Shown: piece by piece, positions 23,646-32,003 of the stretch
Layout: each line of letters opens with the position of its first letter
Numbering within the stretch: position 1 is the first letter of the stretch
Assembly: GCF_000483125.1 (NCBI RefSeq)
Contig: NZ_KI519553.1
Span: forward strand, 841,124 to 905,123
Origin: Atopobium fossor DSM 15642
GTDB taxonomy: Bacteria > Actinomycetota > Coriobacteriia > Coriobacteriales > Atopobiaceae
Reading direction: 5' to 3'
DNA length: 64,000 nucleotides
Made by a program: the position numbers and the translations under genes
Notes under the pieces: model-generated
What the model saw: only the letters and a program-made list of their open reading frames with translations
The model's database searches: none
Told to the model about the DNA's origin: nothing

Positions 23646-26600
23646 CTATAAGTCTACTATTGACTTATATCTTTCTAGAGCTAATTGCACACGCCTCTGG
23701 TCATGCTTATCTTTCAAAACCCATGCAATGATTACAAGCACCGCGGATACAAACAAGATTGATGCACTGCCAACGGTACCATCTCCCATCTTGGGCAAAA
23801 TCTTTGAGAGAACATCCGCCTGAGCATTGTTGCTAGTACCAGGCGTTTTATTGGTATGAGTTCCAGGAGCTGTAGAGTTATTGTTGGAATTGTTAGGAGT
23901 ATCAGGAACACGAGGAGTGTTGGGATCCTGAGAAGTTGCTGCTACAACAAATGAGACTGTTGCAGCACCATCAGCAGATACAATTGATAGCGTATGGCTA
24001 CCGGCTCCAAGAGTCTTAAGGTATGCACCCTTAATAGTTACCTCAGTACTACCGCTCTTGGACGTATAGTTAGCTGGATCTACAACCTCATTATCCATCC
24101 GAACTTCCTTAAACTTATCGTAAGGTGCTTCGGAAATAAACAAGACATCAGTGCCATCTATCGTTATGGATGTAGGCGCCTTAATCATCTTATAGTCAAT
24201 AGGCTTTATCGCTGTATACACAACCTGTGTATCTTTTGCAGGGTCTTGTGGTGTAACCTGTGAAAACTCTGGCTTGTATCCAGGGACTTCAGGCACCGAC
24301 ATATCTGCCAAAACCTTTGTTGGATCATTTTGATCGTTTTCATAGGGCTTTGGCTCCACCCCCAACAAAGGCTTACCCTCTGTATCCACAGGGACAATAC
24401 GTCCAACCTTTTTGTAGCTAACCTCAGCAGTTGCAGTTGGTTTATCAGGCGTTACCTGAGCACCTGGAACGTAGGCTTTATCGGCAATATATCCCTCAAC
24501 AACAGGAGTGGGGACATCATTATAGGTATAGCTCTGTTCGTTCCAAATAGTCTTTCCTGTTCCTTCATGTCTCTTGCCGGTAAAGCTAAATGTCTCTTGG
24601 ATATTTGCAGCGGGAGTCTTGCTATCAGCACCTGTATAGGTCACCGTCTGGCTTGTCTTCAGGCTTACTGGCTTAGCTTCGGCATCCCATTTATTTTGTT
24701 CAGATTCTTCTTTTGTAAGAACCTTTACCGTGAATTTGCGTTTTACTAGCACACCATCTTCGCCATTGCGCACTTCAAAGCTAAAGACATAGGTACCTGG
24801 CGTGACAAACATCTTATTAAGTGTATTTGGAGCTTCAGACTCAGGTACTGGAACAGTCCATGCACCCTTTGCATCCTTCTTAAGTAACTTTCCTTCATAA
24901 AGTTTTGTTGTCTTATATTTTGGGTTGTCCTCATCGTCGAGCAAATAAATATTTGCCTCATCAAAGCGAGTATTAGTAATACCAAGGGAGTTCTTCCATT
25001 CCCTTGTTATGGGGTGACCCCTATATTGGAAGAACTTTTCAAAGTTACCTCCGTCTGGTATTTCATTATTGGTGTCTTCCATTTGTTTTGTTAGTCTGTT
25101 GTACTTTCTAGCCATCAGACCAACTTTGTCATCAGCGTCTTTCTCAATGTAGTACGTATCACATTCGAGTTTTGTCGTTGTTGTCTTTTCAACTTCAGTA
25201 AAGTTAATTTTGAATTCAAGGCTTGACCATTTACCATCATCGCCTTTAGCCAATACTGTTCTTACAAGATAATTGTTATCCTTTGTTGGCTTATCGATAG
25301 GTGCATTGTCATCGTTATACTTTGAATCTTGCCAGATAATTTTTTTCTCGCCCTTAAATTCCGTAAGTGGAACACCCTTGCCATCTTGCATGACTTCGGT
25401 ACGTGCCATGATTTCTTTGTCTATCTCGGCAATCTTGGCTGTCCTCAGAAGCTTATTCTCAGACGGTACGTTATTAACTACCTGCTGAGGAAGGGTAATT
25501 AGACTATCGGAGCCATCTTTGAGCTGCATTGCTAAGGTAGATTGAAATTCACTATTAGGTGCAATTTCCAGCGCTACGTCTTTTGCGTATCTTTTACCAT
25601 CTACCTCAAAGAATGCCGTAAGAGTGATTTTTGCTCCCTCAGTGTCTTTGATTTTCTCAAATTCTGCTGCTTGCTTTTTATCATCATGACTTACAGCTAT
25701 TGATTTGACCGTAGCAAAGTTGACGAAACCTTTTGCATTGCGGCTTCCATCTTGAAGCATAACTCCACATACACCCGCAGACCTTAGTGCTTCTTCGGGT
25801 GTCTTGATGCCCTTTCTAACCTTAATAGGGTCTGCACCTTCTTGGTAAGCTGGCGTAACAACCTCATATCTAGTTTGAGGAACATATTTCAAATCTTTTT
25901 TCTCAAAATTGAGCTTTCCCTTATCATCATAAATACGACCCAAGGGATAGTTATTTTCAAAAGAGCGCTGCAAATAGGGATCTGAGTTGACGCCACCATT
26001 GAAGTCAAACGCATACATAACATCGTAGGTCCACTTAAACGGCTCGGTTGCAGTGTCGTAATTTTCGTTTTGATCCCAAACTAAAAACTGTTTACCTACG
26101 AGGAAGTTTCCCTCGTCATCGGAAGCCGGTACGGTAACGGGCTTCTTCATTTCTTCGTCTGTTCTTAGGAAATACTTATAGCAAAAATGCTGTGGTGTAG
26201 GCCATGAATTTTCGTAGTGAATATGAGTTTCACTCGAATCGCCCGAAATATCGGCGTTATACCATTTATCGCCTATCTTTATTTGATTCCAGCCATGGTT
26301 TGCACCATATTCGCTGGTATCCATACCCCACCTACCACCTTTTTTGGCGGTAGCAACAGCGGCATTCATGTTGTCAATATATTCCTGCTTAGAAGCATCG
26401 TTGTTATACACATACGAAAGCCCCTTGTAGCCACGTACCATTCTGGTATCAAGACCTACTCGATTTGCAATGCGTGAATAGAAGAGGAAGAAACCCTGGC
26501 AGACGCTTTCCCCTTCAAACACGGCTGTACTCATAGCATGACGCTCGTATTTGTCTTCTCCAAGGTAAGCCTTGTTTCCATAGTATGGTTTAACATTCTT

Positions 26601-27275
26601 GATTACATAATCATGAATGAGCATGGCTTTTTTGAGATCTTCGACACCCTTTGCATCCAAATGATTTTGCTTAATCATCTCATCTGGAATCTGCACATTC
26701 TTAGTCTGCTCAGTTACCCATGCAGCAATTTGATCTACCCGGTCTTCCATCTCTTCAGTGTGATTTTTAGGAACCGCATACTCAAACGATACAAGATGAC
26801 GATATATATCATGAGCTGGGTCGATAAGCTCAGACTCTATTTTCCAATTACTTAAATGCTTGAGATATATGCCATACGACGCATTGTAGATAATGTCTTC
26901 TATTGCGTTTTTTGCAAAGTCTTTACTGCCAAAGAGTACTATACCAGGCTGCCCTTCAGAAGCAGCTTTTATAAAATATTCTTTTGCCTCTTGATCAGAT
27001 GGAAGATGGTTTGAGGTTGTACTGCTATAATCCAAAATTTTTGTAGGATTGTTAACATCAATTTTATTCTGTGCATATTGCATGAGATCGGCACTTGGCT
27101 CAAAGCGCTTACCAGTACTGGCAATCTTTCCGATTGTCTGTTCCGTCTCGGCAACTTTTGAATCTATACTTTGCGGTTGAGCAAAAATTGATACTGGACA
27201 TACATTAAGGACAAGTACACAGACGAGCACAAATCCTACGATTTGGCGCCAGTGAACCCTCTCCTCACTTCTCAT
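23646..27275 (-). CDS. Large surface protein with transglutaminase-like domain
   Basis: A 1,209-residue secreted protein. A signal peptide (IVGFVLVCVLVLNVCPVSIF) precedes the cut near AQPQ. A transglutaminase-like domain shows the triad Cys259 in GESVCQGF, His327 in GANHGWNQI and Asp342 in YNADISGD, so protease or crosslinking activity is possible. After beta-rich repeats come two MucBP-like stretches (about 900-1,020), then a roughly 85-residue X2-like domain shared with the sialidase and the C1 protease of this window. A proline/asparagine spacer leads to LPKMG, a hydrophobic segment and a basic tail. The sorting motif has Met in place of the usual Thr, and the tail is long, so it may stay membrane-anchored. 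The ATG at 27275 has GAGGT upstream; the frame extends 21 residues further without support. Confidence 0.88.
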   Translation of the reverse strand: MRSEERVHWRQIVGFVLVCVLVLNVCPVSIFAQPQSIDSKVAETEQTIGKIASTGKRFEPSADLMQYAQNKIDVNNPTKILDYSSTTSNHLPSDQEAKEYFIKAASEGQPGIVLFGSKDFAKNAIEDIIYNASYGIYLKHLSNWKIESELIDPAHDIYRHLVSFEYAVPKNHTEEMEDRVDQIAAWVTEQTKNVQIPDEMIKQNHLDAKGVEDLKKAMLIHDYVIKNVKPYYGNKAYLGEDKYERHAMSTAVFEGESVCQGFFLFYSRIANRVGLDTRMVRGYKGLSYVYNNDASKQEYIDNMNAAVATAKKGGRWGMDTSEYGANHGWNQIKIGDKWYNADISGDSSETHIHYENSWPTPQHFCYKYFLRTDEEMKKPVTVPASDDEGNFLVGKQFLVWDQNENYDTATEPFKWTYDVMYAFDFNGGVNSDPYLQRSFENNYPLGRIYDDKGKLNFEKKDLKYVPQTRYEVVTPAYQEGADPIKVRKGIKTPEEALRSAGVCGVMLQDGSRNAKGFVNFATVKSIAVSHDDKKQAAEFEKIKDTEGAKITLTAFFEVDGKRYAKDVALEIAPNSEFQSTLAMQLKDGSDSLITLPQQVVNNVPSENKLLRTAKIAEIDKEIMARTEVMQDGKGVPLTEFKGEKKIIWQDSKYNDDNAPIDKPTKDNNYLVRTVLAKGDDGKWSSLEFKINFTEVEKTTTTKLECDTYYIEKDADDKVGLMARKYNRLTKQMEDTNNEIPDGGNFEKFFQYRGHPITREWKNSLGITNTRFDEANIYLLDDEDNPKYKTTKLYEGKLLKKDAKGAWTVPVPESEAPNTLNKMFVTPGTYVFSFEVRNGEDGVLVKRKFTVKVLTKEESEQNKWDAEAKPVSLKTSQTVTYTGADSKTPAANIQETFSFTGKRHEGTGKTIWNEQSYTYNDVPTPVVEGYIADKAYVPGAQVTPDKPTATAEVSYKKVGRIVPVDTEGKPLLGVEPKPYENDQNDPTKVLADMSVPEVPGYKPEFSQVTPQDPAKDTQVVYTAIKPIDYKMIKAPTSITIDGTDVLFISEAPYDKFKEVRMDNEVVDPANYTSKSGSTEVTIKGAYLKTLGAGSHTLSIVSADGAATVSFVVAATSQDPNTPRVPDTPNNSNNNSTAPGTHTNKTPGTSNNAQADVLSKILPKMGDGTVGSASILFVSAVLVIIAWVLKDKHDQRRVQLALERYKSIVDL

Positions 27276-27332
27276 TGCACATACCTCTTTTCGCAATAAA
27301 CTTGTTAGCAAGATACAAAAACTTCGATGAAG

Positions 27333-27367
27333 GGGCACCCTTGGGACAGAGAAGTCTCAAGGGTGCC
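27333..27367 (-). terminator. Terminator-like hairpin after the coiled-coil surface protein
   Basis: GGGCACCCTTG and CAAGGGTGCCC form an 11-bp stem, extended by GAC/GTC. It lies 39 bases past the stop of the minus-strand gene. The T-run (GTTTTTG) starts about ten bases after the stem, so termination may be imperfect. Confidence 0.6.
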
Positions 27368-27405
27368 CGCATAAAGACAACCTTACTATGTAACTCTAAA
27401 GTCTT

Positions 27406-28371
27406 TTAACTCAGGCTATTTTCTTTACGCCCTGTAAATCCAAAGACAAGACCAATGCAACCAAGGGTGCCTAAGAGATAAACTACCTGAGACGTAGCAT
27501 CGCCTGTTGCTGGAAGTACTTCTTTATTAGTAGATTTCTTCTGTTTTACAACAGGATCTTTGGCATTTGCGTGAGCTGCAGAAATCTTCTTGAGATTTGC
27601 CTTTGCTACCGATAAATCTTTTTTAGCATTATCAGCATTCTGCTTTGCGACCTGCAATGCTGCATTAGCTTGAGCTGCAGCATCGTTAGCTTTATCGCGT
27701 TCCACTTGTGCCTTATCGAAATCTTTCTGAGCCTGCTCTTCAGCTGCAGTAGTTTGGGCAACTGCATTACGTGCATCAGCAAGTTTGGCTGCTCGAGCAT
27801 CTGTTTCTTTATCAGCAGCATCTAATTTTTCATATGCTTCTTGTACTGCTTTATTATTTTCTGGCGTCGGGTTAGCGTTCGCCTTTTTTACAGCCTCATT
27901 AACCGCATTTTGTGCATCATGCCATTTTTTGATGGCGTCATCAAGAGCAGCTTTTGCGGCCGTCTGAGCTTGCACAGCAGCGTTTTTAGCATTTACAGCT
28001 TGATCATACGCAGTCTGTGCCTGATTAAACTCAGCACTCTTAGCTGCAGCCTGCTGGGCAGCAGCGTCTGCATCCTTTTGAGCTTTTTGTAAATCGCCTT
28101 CGGCTTTCTTTACAGCAGCAGCACACTTGTCTACTACCGACTGCGCCTCGGTCTTCATTGCACCGAGTTCCTTTTTGGTTTTCTTTGCAAGGTCAGATTC
28201 ATTAACAGGCTGCACGCCACTATCGCCTGTTTTAGCTCCAGCAACTGCAACTGCTGGAACTCCTAAACTCACATCCCATGCAAAGGCCAAACGAGCCGGA
28301 GTTACTGATGCAACAATAATGCCGGCTAATAGTACAGCACTTCCCCGCTTTAAAGTAGACTTCATTTTCAT
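27406..28371 (-). CDS. LPATG-anchored alanine-rich coiled-coil surface protein
   Basis: A 321-residue secreted protein with a signal peptide (GSAVLLAGIIVASVTPARLAF), then an almost continuous Ala/Lys/Asp/Gln-rich heptad region from about residue 60 to 270 that should form a long coiled coil. It ends in EVLPATGDAT, a hydrophobic stretch and GRKENSLS, a standard sortase signal. The rod could hold a display domain away from the wall or act as an adhesin; no separate binding domain is visible. AAAGAGGTGA precedes the ATG by seven bases. Repetitive Ala codons make frame errors possible in assembly, but the frame here is intact. Confidence 0.9.
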   Translation of the reverse strand: MKMKSTLKRGSAVLLAGIIVASVTPARLAFAWDVSLGVPAVAVAGAKTGDSGVQPVNESDLAKKTKKELGAMKTEAQSVVDKCAAAVKKAEGDLQKAQKDADAAAQQAAAKSAEFNQAQTAYDQAVNAKNAAVQAQTAAKAALDDAIKKWHDAQNAVNEAVKKANANPTPENNKAVQEAYEKLDAADKETDARAAKLADARNAVAQTTAAEEQAQKDFDKAQVERDKANDAAAQANAALQVAKQNADNAKKDLSVAKANLKKISAAHANAKDPVVKQKKSTNKEVLPATGDATSQVVYLLGTLGCIGLVFGFTGRKENSLS

Positions 28372-28505
28372 AACAAATCACCTCTTTATCACTACTCTAC
28401 ACCATTATCTATATAATTTTTCAAATAATATAACATTGTAATTACGTTTAACGAGCGCTGAATATACGCTGATATGAAGTTTTTTGATGGCAGATTAGCG
28501 ACCAA

Positions 28506-28548
28506 GAAAAATAAGAAAAAGGTCAGGCGGAAAATATACCGTCTGACC
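28506..28548 (-). terminator. Terminator of tRNA-Val
   Basis: GGTCAG-CGG pairs with CCG-CTGACC around an AT-rich loop and is followed on the minus strand by TTTTTCTTATTTTTC. It begins ten bases past the tRNA CCA end. Confidence 0.88.
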
Positions 28549-28557
28549 TGCTGTTTT

Positions 28558-28632
28558 TGGTGGGCGATACAAGATTTGAACTTGTGGCCTCTTCCGTGTC
28601 AGGGAAGCGCTCTCCCCCTGAGCTAATCGCCC
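28558..28632 (-). tRNA. tRNA-Val (GAC)
   Basis: A 75-base cloverleaf with encoded CCA. The acceptor stem is GGGCGAT/ATCGCCC with discriminator A; the anticodon stem-loop CTTCC-CTGACAC-GGAAG gives anticodon GAC; the T-loop is GTTCAAAT. It is transcribed alone. Confidence 0.96.
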
Positions 28633-28660
28633 GAATACGCTACAAACCGCAGCGGAGGTA

Positions 28661-28689
28661 ACTATACGACAACAACGCTTATTGTGCAA
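28661..28689 (-). promoter_or_regulatory. Promoter of tRNA-Val
   Basis: On the minus strand TTGCAC and TATAGT are 17 bases apart, with the expected start about 20 bases before the tRNA. The -35 box resembles the other two tRNA promoters. Confidence 0.7.
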
Positions 28690-28736
28690 GACAAATTATG
28701 CGATTCATCTGCCAATCGCACTTATCCCACAAGCAG

Positions 28737-30392
28737 TTATTTGACAATGCCATGATGTGCAGCAAATTGCTTAATAGCTCTGCTGTATGCCTTTTTCTGC
28801 TCTTCTGTCCATGTACCAATATTGCCCGCAACTATAAGCGCCTGGGTATTTCTTGTAAAAGCATCAACCACCTGATTGTAGCGAGTTTCTTTAAGTACAG
28901 AAGCATCGTTAAACACCAATACACCAGGGTCTACACCAAACGCATGCTTATTAAGACTGTTTCGTGCTGTAATAGTACGAACAGCATGCTTGGTACTTTT
29001 GCGTTCGTGTGTATTCAGACGGCCAAACATACGACCATCCCAATCGTTGCTCGCACCACAAGATATTTCACAAAAATTAGCGCGACCAATGGCACACGAC
29101 AATGGCGTAGCTCCCAATGAGATAAAACACTTCTCGCCAGCCGCCTTACGAATGGTATCGAGAGCCGTGCAGGTAAGCTGAGCTCGATTGTGACCTCCAT
29201 GGTCAATAAGAGCTGCTGCATAGGTGTAATCAATCTTGAGATACTCAAAACCCCAGCTGTGAACCGCCGTATGAACTACCATATTGATATAAGCCTGAAC
29301 TTCTTTATTGCACACATCCAACGCATATAGACCACCATTGTTGGCGCTCACCTTTTGAGGCTTGCCCTCAATATTGGTAAGAACCCAATCGGGATGGTCA
29401 CGCAAAACTAGAGAATCTTTTTGAGCCACAAAGGGTGCCAACCACAAAGCTGGACGTAACCCTTTAGCTCGAATTGTCTGCGCAATATTCTCTATACCGC
29501 TGGGAAATTGCTCTAGATTGGGTGTCAACCAGTCTCCCACTGTGCAGTAACCCTCTCCCAGCTGGAAGATTTTATCGATACCACGCAAATGTAGGGGCAA
29601 GCCTGACAAGAGCTCTGTAAAACTGTTAAGGCTTTTTTTCACACCAGTTTCACTCACATCCGCCAAACGTGTTTGCTCAGAGGCTTTAGTAGGATGTGTT
29701 ACACCATCATAACTGGTGGAATAGCCAATAGTAGGACGTGCCTTGAGCGGACGAGTTACATAGCGACCAAGCCAGCGGCGCGTTACATTTTCTAGTGTGC
29801 CACTCAAAACACACAGGCTTAAAATATCGTAATCTACGCCAGGCTCCAAGGCTGCGGCAGACGGCTCTTTTTCAAAGGTAAGGAGCTCTTTTGAAGCGTT
29901 TTGACGGATTAACGTAAGACCATCATTTTCATCCAAAGATCCAAAAAGCGTAACCTGAGAACCACGGCGCACATAACCATAGGTAAAACCATGTTGATGA
30001 CCAGCAAGTGAGTCTTGTTTTACAAAGCGATAGTCACCAATCACATCCGCAGCAGTAGCGTTAATAAGAGAACGTGGATAAAACGGTAATGCTTGGGTCT
30101 TCCCAAGAAGAGGTTGCTCATAGCAATCTGTATCTGACTGATACCCATTCATAAAGATGGCTTTGGCACCTTTTTGAGGCATCTTAAGAACCATGGTGAG
30201 CTTATCAATAACTATCCATTTTGTTGGCACAACATGAATATGCCATTCGTCCTTTTCTGCTTGGACATAAAAACCAATCTCACGTGCAAATGACACAGGC
30301 CTAGCCACGCGATCGCTGCCCAAAAAAAGCTCGTAACGAGCGCGTTCTCCTGGAATATGATAGGTAAGCGTCACCGATTGCAATGGATTCAT
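28737..30392 (-). CDS. Alpha-galactosidase-like glycoside hydrolase (GH36 type)
   Basis: A 551-residue protein with an N-terminal beta-sandwich (1-215) and a TIM barrel of the GH36/GH-D clan. Features are FQLGEGYCTVGDWLTPN, KGLRPALWLAPFVA, the nucleophile Asp in YLKIDYTYAA and the probable acid/base Asp in SCGASNDWDGRM. It lacks a signal peptide, so it should act in the cytoplasm on imported alpha-galactosides. The barrel is followed by only a short tail; the C-terminal beta-domain of longer family members is missing or reduced. GGAG lies eight bases before the ATG at 30392. It diverges from the M18 aminopeptidase gene. An alternative activity within the clan, such as alpha-N-acetylgalactosaminidase, cannot be excluded. 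Confidence 0.85.
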   Translation of the reverse strand: MNPLQSVTLTYHIPGERARYELFLGSDRVARPVSFAREIGFYVQAEKDEWHIHVVPTKWIVIDKLTMVLKMPQKGAKAIFMNGYQSDTDCYEQPLLGKTQALPFYPRSLINATAADVIGDYRFVKQDSLAGHQHGFTYGYVRRGSQVTLFGSLDENDGLTLIRQNASKELLTFEKEPSAAALEPGVDYDILSLCVLSGTLENVTRRWLGRYVTRPLKARPTIGYSTSYDGVTHPTKASEQTRLADVSETGVKKSLNSFTELLSGLPLHLRGIDKIFQLGEGYCTVGDWLTPNLEQFPSGIENIAQTIRAKGLRPALWLAPFVAQKDSLVLRDHPDWVLTNIEGKPQKVSANNGGLYALDVCNKEVQAYINMVVHTAVHSWGFEYLKIDYTYAAALIDHGGHNRAQLTCTALDTIRKAAGEKCFISLGATPLSCAIGRANFCEISCGASNDWDGRMFGRLNTHERKSTKHAVRTITARNSLNKHAFGVDPGVLVFNDASVLKETRYNQVVDAFTRNTQALIVAGNIGTWTEEQKKAYSRAIKQFAAHHGIVK

Positions 30393-30505
30393 GTATAAAC
30401 TCCTTAGTTTGCCGCACATATTTTACGTGTTGCAGCTTTGAAGGCGCAAGGTGCACCCTATTGGTGATAGGCTTTTTACAAAACCACTCGCTTTTGGAGG
30501 TAGTT

Positions 30506-31888
30506 GTGGACAGCGTTACCACTTCCCAAAAACTTATTGCTTTTATTCAAGATTCACCAAGCATGTTCCATTCGGTAGCAACTATTTGTAAAATCCTTGA
30601 TCAACACGGCTTTGTTTATTTACCTGAAAGCGCTGATTGGTCCAATCTCGTTAAAGTCGGTGGAAGCTACTACACAACGCGTAATGGATCGAGTGTTATT
30701 GCCTGTAAGATAGGCGCTTGTGCACTAAAAAATCTTTCTCGTAAAACTACCTTACATACTGCAGAGAAATCCCAGGATACAGCACCCTTTCACTTTCAGA
30801 TTGTCGCCTCACATAGCGATTCTCCCACTTTTAAACTCAAAGCCCAGCCTACGCTAGAGGGACCCGGTTCTTACATACGCCTGAGCGTGGAAGGCTACGG
30901 CGGCATGATTAATTCCACCTGGCTGGATCGTCCCCTAGGTCTTGCCGGTCGTGTGCTTATACGCACACAAAGCGGTATTCAAAGCCGCTTATACAGCTCC
31001 CATGCAGATGTTGCGCTTATTCCTAATGTTGCTATTCACCTTAATCGCGATGCCAACAAGGGCTTTGAATACAATCACGCCGTGGATCTCTGCCCGCTTT
31101 TCTCGGCAGGAAAGCTGGAAGAGGCCGATGTTATGCGCATGGTTGCTAAGGGTTTAGGCGTAGATGTATCAGACATTGTGGCGCATGACTTGTACTTAGT
31201 AAATCGCCAACGCGCTTGTGTATGGGGTGCAGCAAGTGAATTTGTGTCCTCTCCTAAACTAGATGACTTGCAGTGTGCTTTTTCTTCTGTTGAAGCTCTA
31301 ATAAGCGCAGGTAACGAGAATACCATTAGTGTGATGAGCTGCTTTGATAATGAAGAGGTTGGCTCAGGCACTAAACAAGGCGCACTTTCTACCTTATTGC
31401 ACGACAGTCTGCTCCGTCTAGTTTTGAGCTTAGGGGCTAACGAGCAGGACTATTTACGAGCGCTCTCTGCCAGCTTTATGGTGAGTTTTGATAACGCTCA
31501 TGCTGTACATCCTAATCATCCAGAATTGCATGATGCCACCAACCAGTGTTTCCTTAACAAAGGTATCGCCATTAAGGAATGCGCTAGCCAGAGCTATACA
31601 ACAGATGCTTTTAGTCGCGCGGTCTTTGTTACACTATGCGAAAAAGCTGGTGTACCTGTGCAGCTCTTTGCGAATCGTTCTGATAGAAGCGGTGGATCTA
31701 CCTTAGGAAACCTATCCAATATACAAGTAAGCATGCATGCCGTAGATGTAGGCCTACCTCAGCTAGCCATGCACTCTAGCTATGAGACTGCTGGTAGCAC
31801 GGACACAAACTATGCCATTGTGGCATTGAAGAAGTTCTACAACACTAATGTGATAATCGATGGTGCCAGCAGTGTTAAGCTGTGCTAA
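30506..31888 (+). CDS. M18-family aspartyl/general aminopeptidase
   Basis: A 460-residue cytoplasmic metallopeptidase of family M18. Metal ligands and catalytic residues are visible in VASHSDSPTFKLKA, CFDNEEVGSGTKQGA (Glu pair) and SFDNAHAVHPNHPE, with DTNYAIVAL near the end. It removes N-terminal residues from peptides and fits with the peptide importer at 53895-59829. Translation probably begins at the GTG at 30506, five bases after GGAGG; the frame extends upstream to 30383 but would overlap the divergent galactosidase gene and has no ribosome-binding site. The 113-base gap to that gene must hold both promoters; I could not assign their boxes. Confidence 0.92.
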   Translation: MDSVTTSQKLIAFIQDSPSMFHSVATICKILDQHGFVYLPESADWSNLVKVGGSYYTTRNGSSVIACKIGACALKNLSRKTTLHTAEKSQDTAPFHFQIVASHSDSPTFKLKAQPTLEGPGSYIRLSVEGYGGMINSTWLDRPLGLAGRVLIRTQSGIQSRLYSSHADVALIPNVAIHLNRDANKGFEYNHAVDLCPLFSAGKLEEADVMRMVAKGLGVDVSDIVAHDLYLVNRQRACVWGAASEFVSSPKLDDLQCAFSSVEALISAGNENTISVMSCFDNEEVGSGTKQGALSTLLHDSLLRLVLSLGANEQDYLRALSASFMVSFDNAHAVHPNHPELHDATNQCFLNKGIAIKECASQSYTTDAFSRAVFVTLCEKAGVPVQLFANRSDRSGGSTLGNLSNIQVSMHAVDVGLPQLAMHSSYETAGSTDTNYAIVALKKFYNTNVIIDGASSVKLC

Positions 31889-31931
31889 GACTTACTAAGA
31901 CTTAATGCGCTGAAGATAAACCTGTTGCATT

Positions 31932-31976
31932 AAAAGAGCGTCGGCATACAATCTTAGATGCTAACGCTCTTTTTTA
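31932..31976. terminator. Bidirectional terminator between M18 and sialidase genes
   Basis: AAAGAGCGT and ACGCTCTTT with an inner GCAT/ATGC stem, followed on the plus strand by six T residues and on the minus strand by TTTTAATG. It lies between two convergent genes. Confidence 0.88.
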
Positions 31977-32003
31977 ATACATGCGAATAACTAGTTTATG
32001 TAC

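Noticed and set aside
27606-28092. CRISPR-like or tandem DNA repeat in the coiled-coil gene
   Set aside because: The repetition reflects Ala/Lys-rich heptads at the protein level; there are no regular DNA repeats with spacers. No CRISPR array was seen anywhere in the window.
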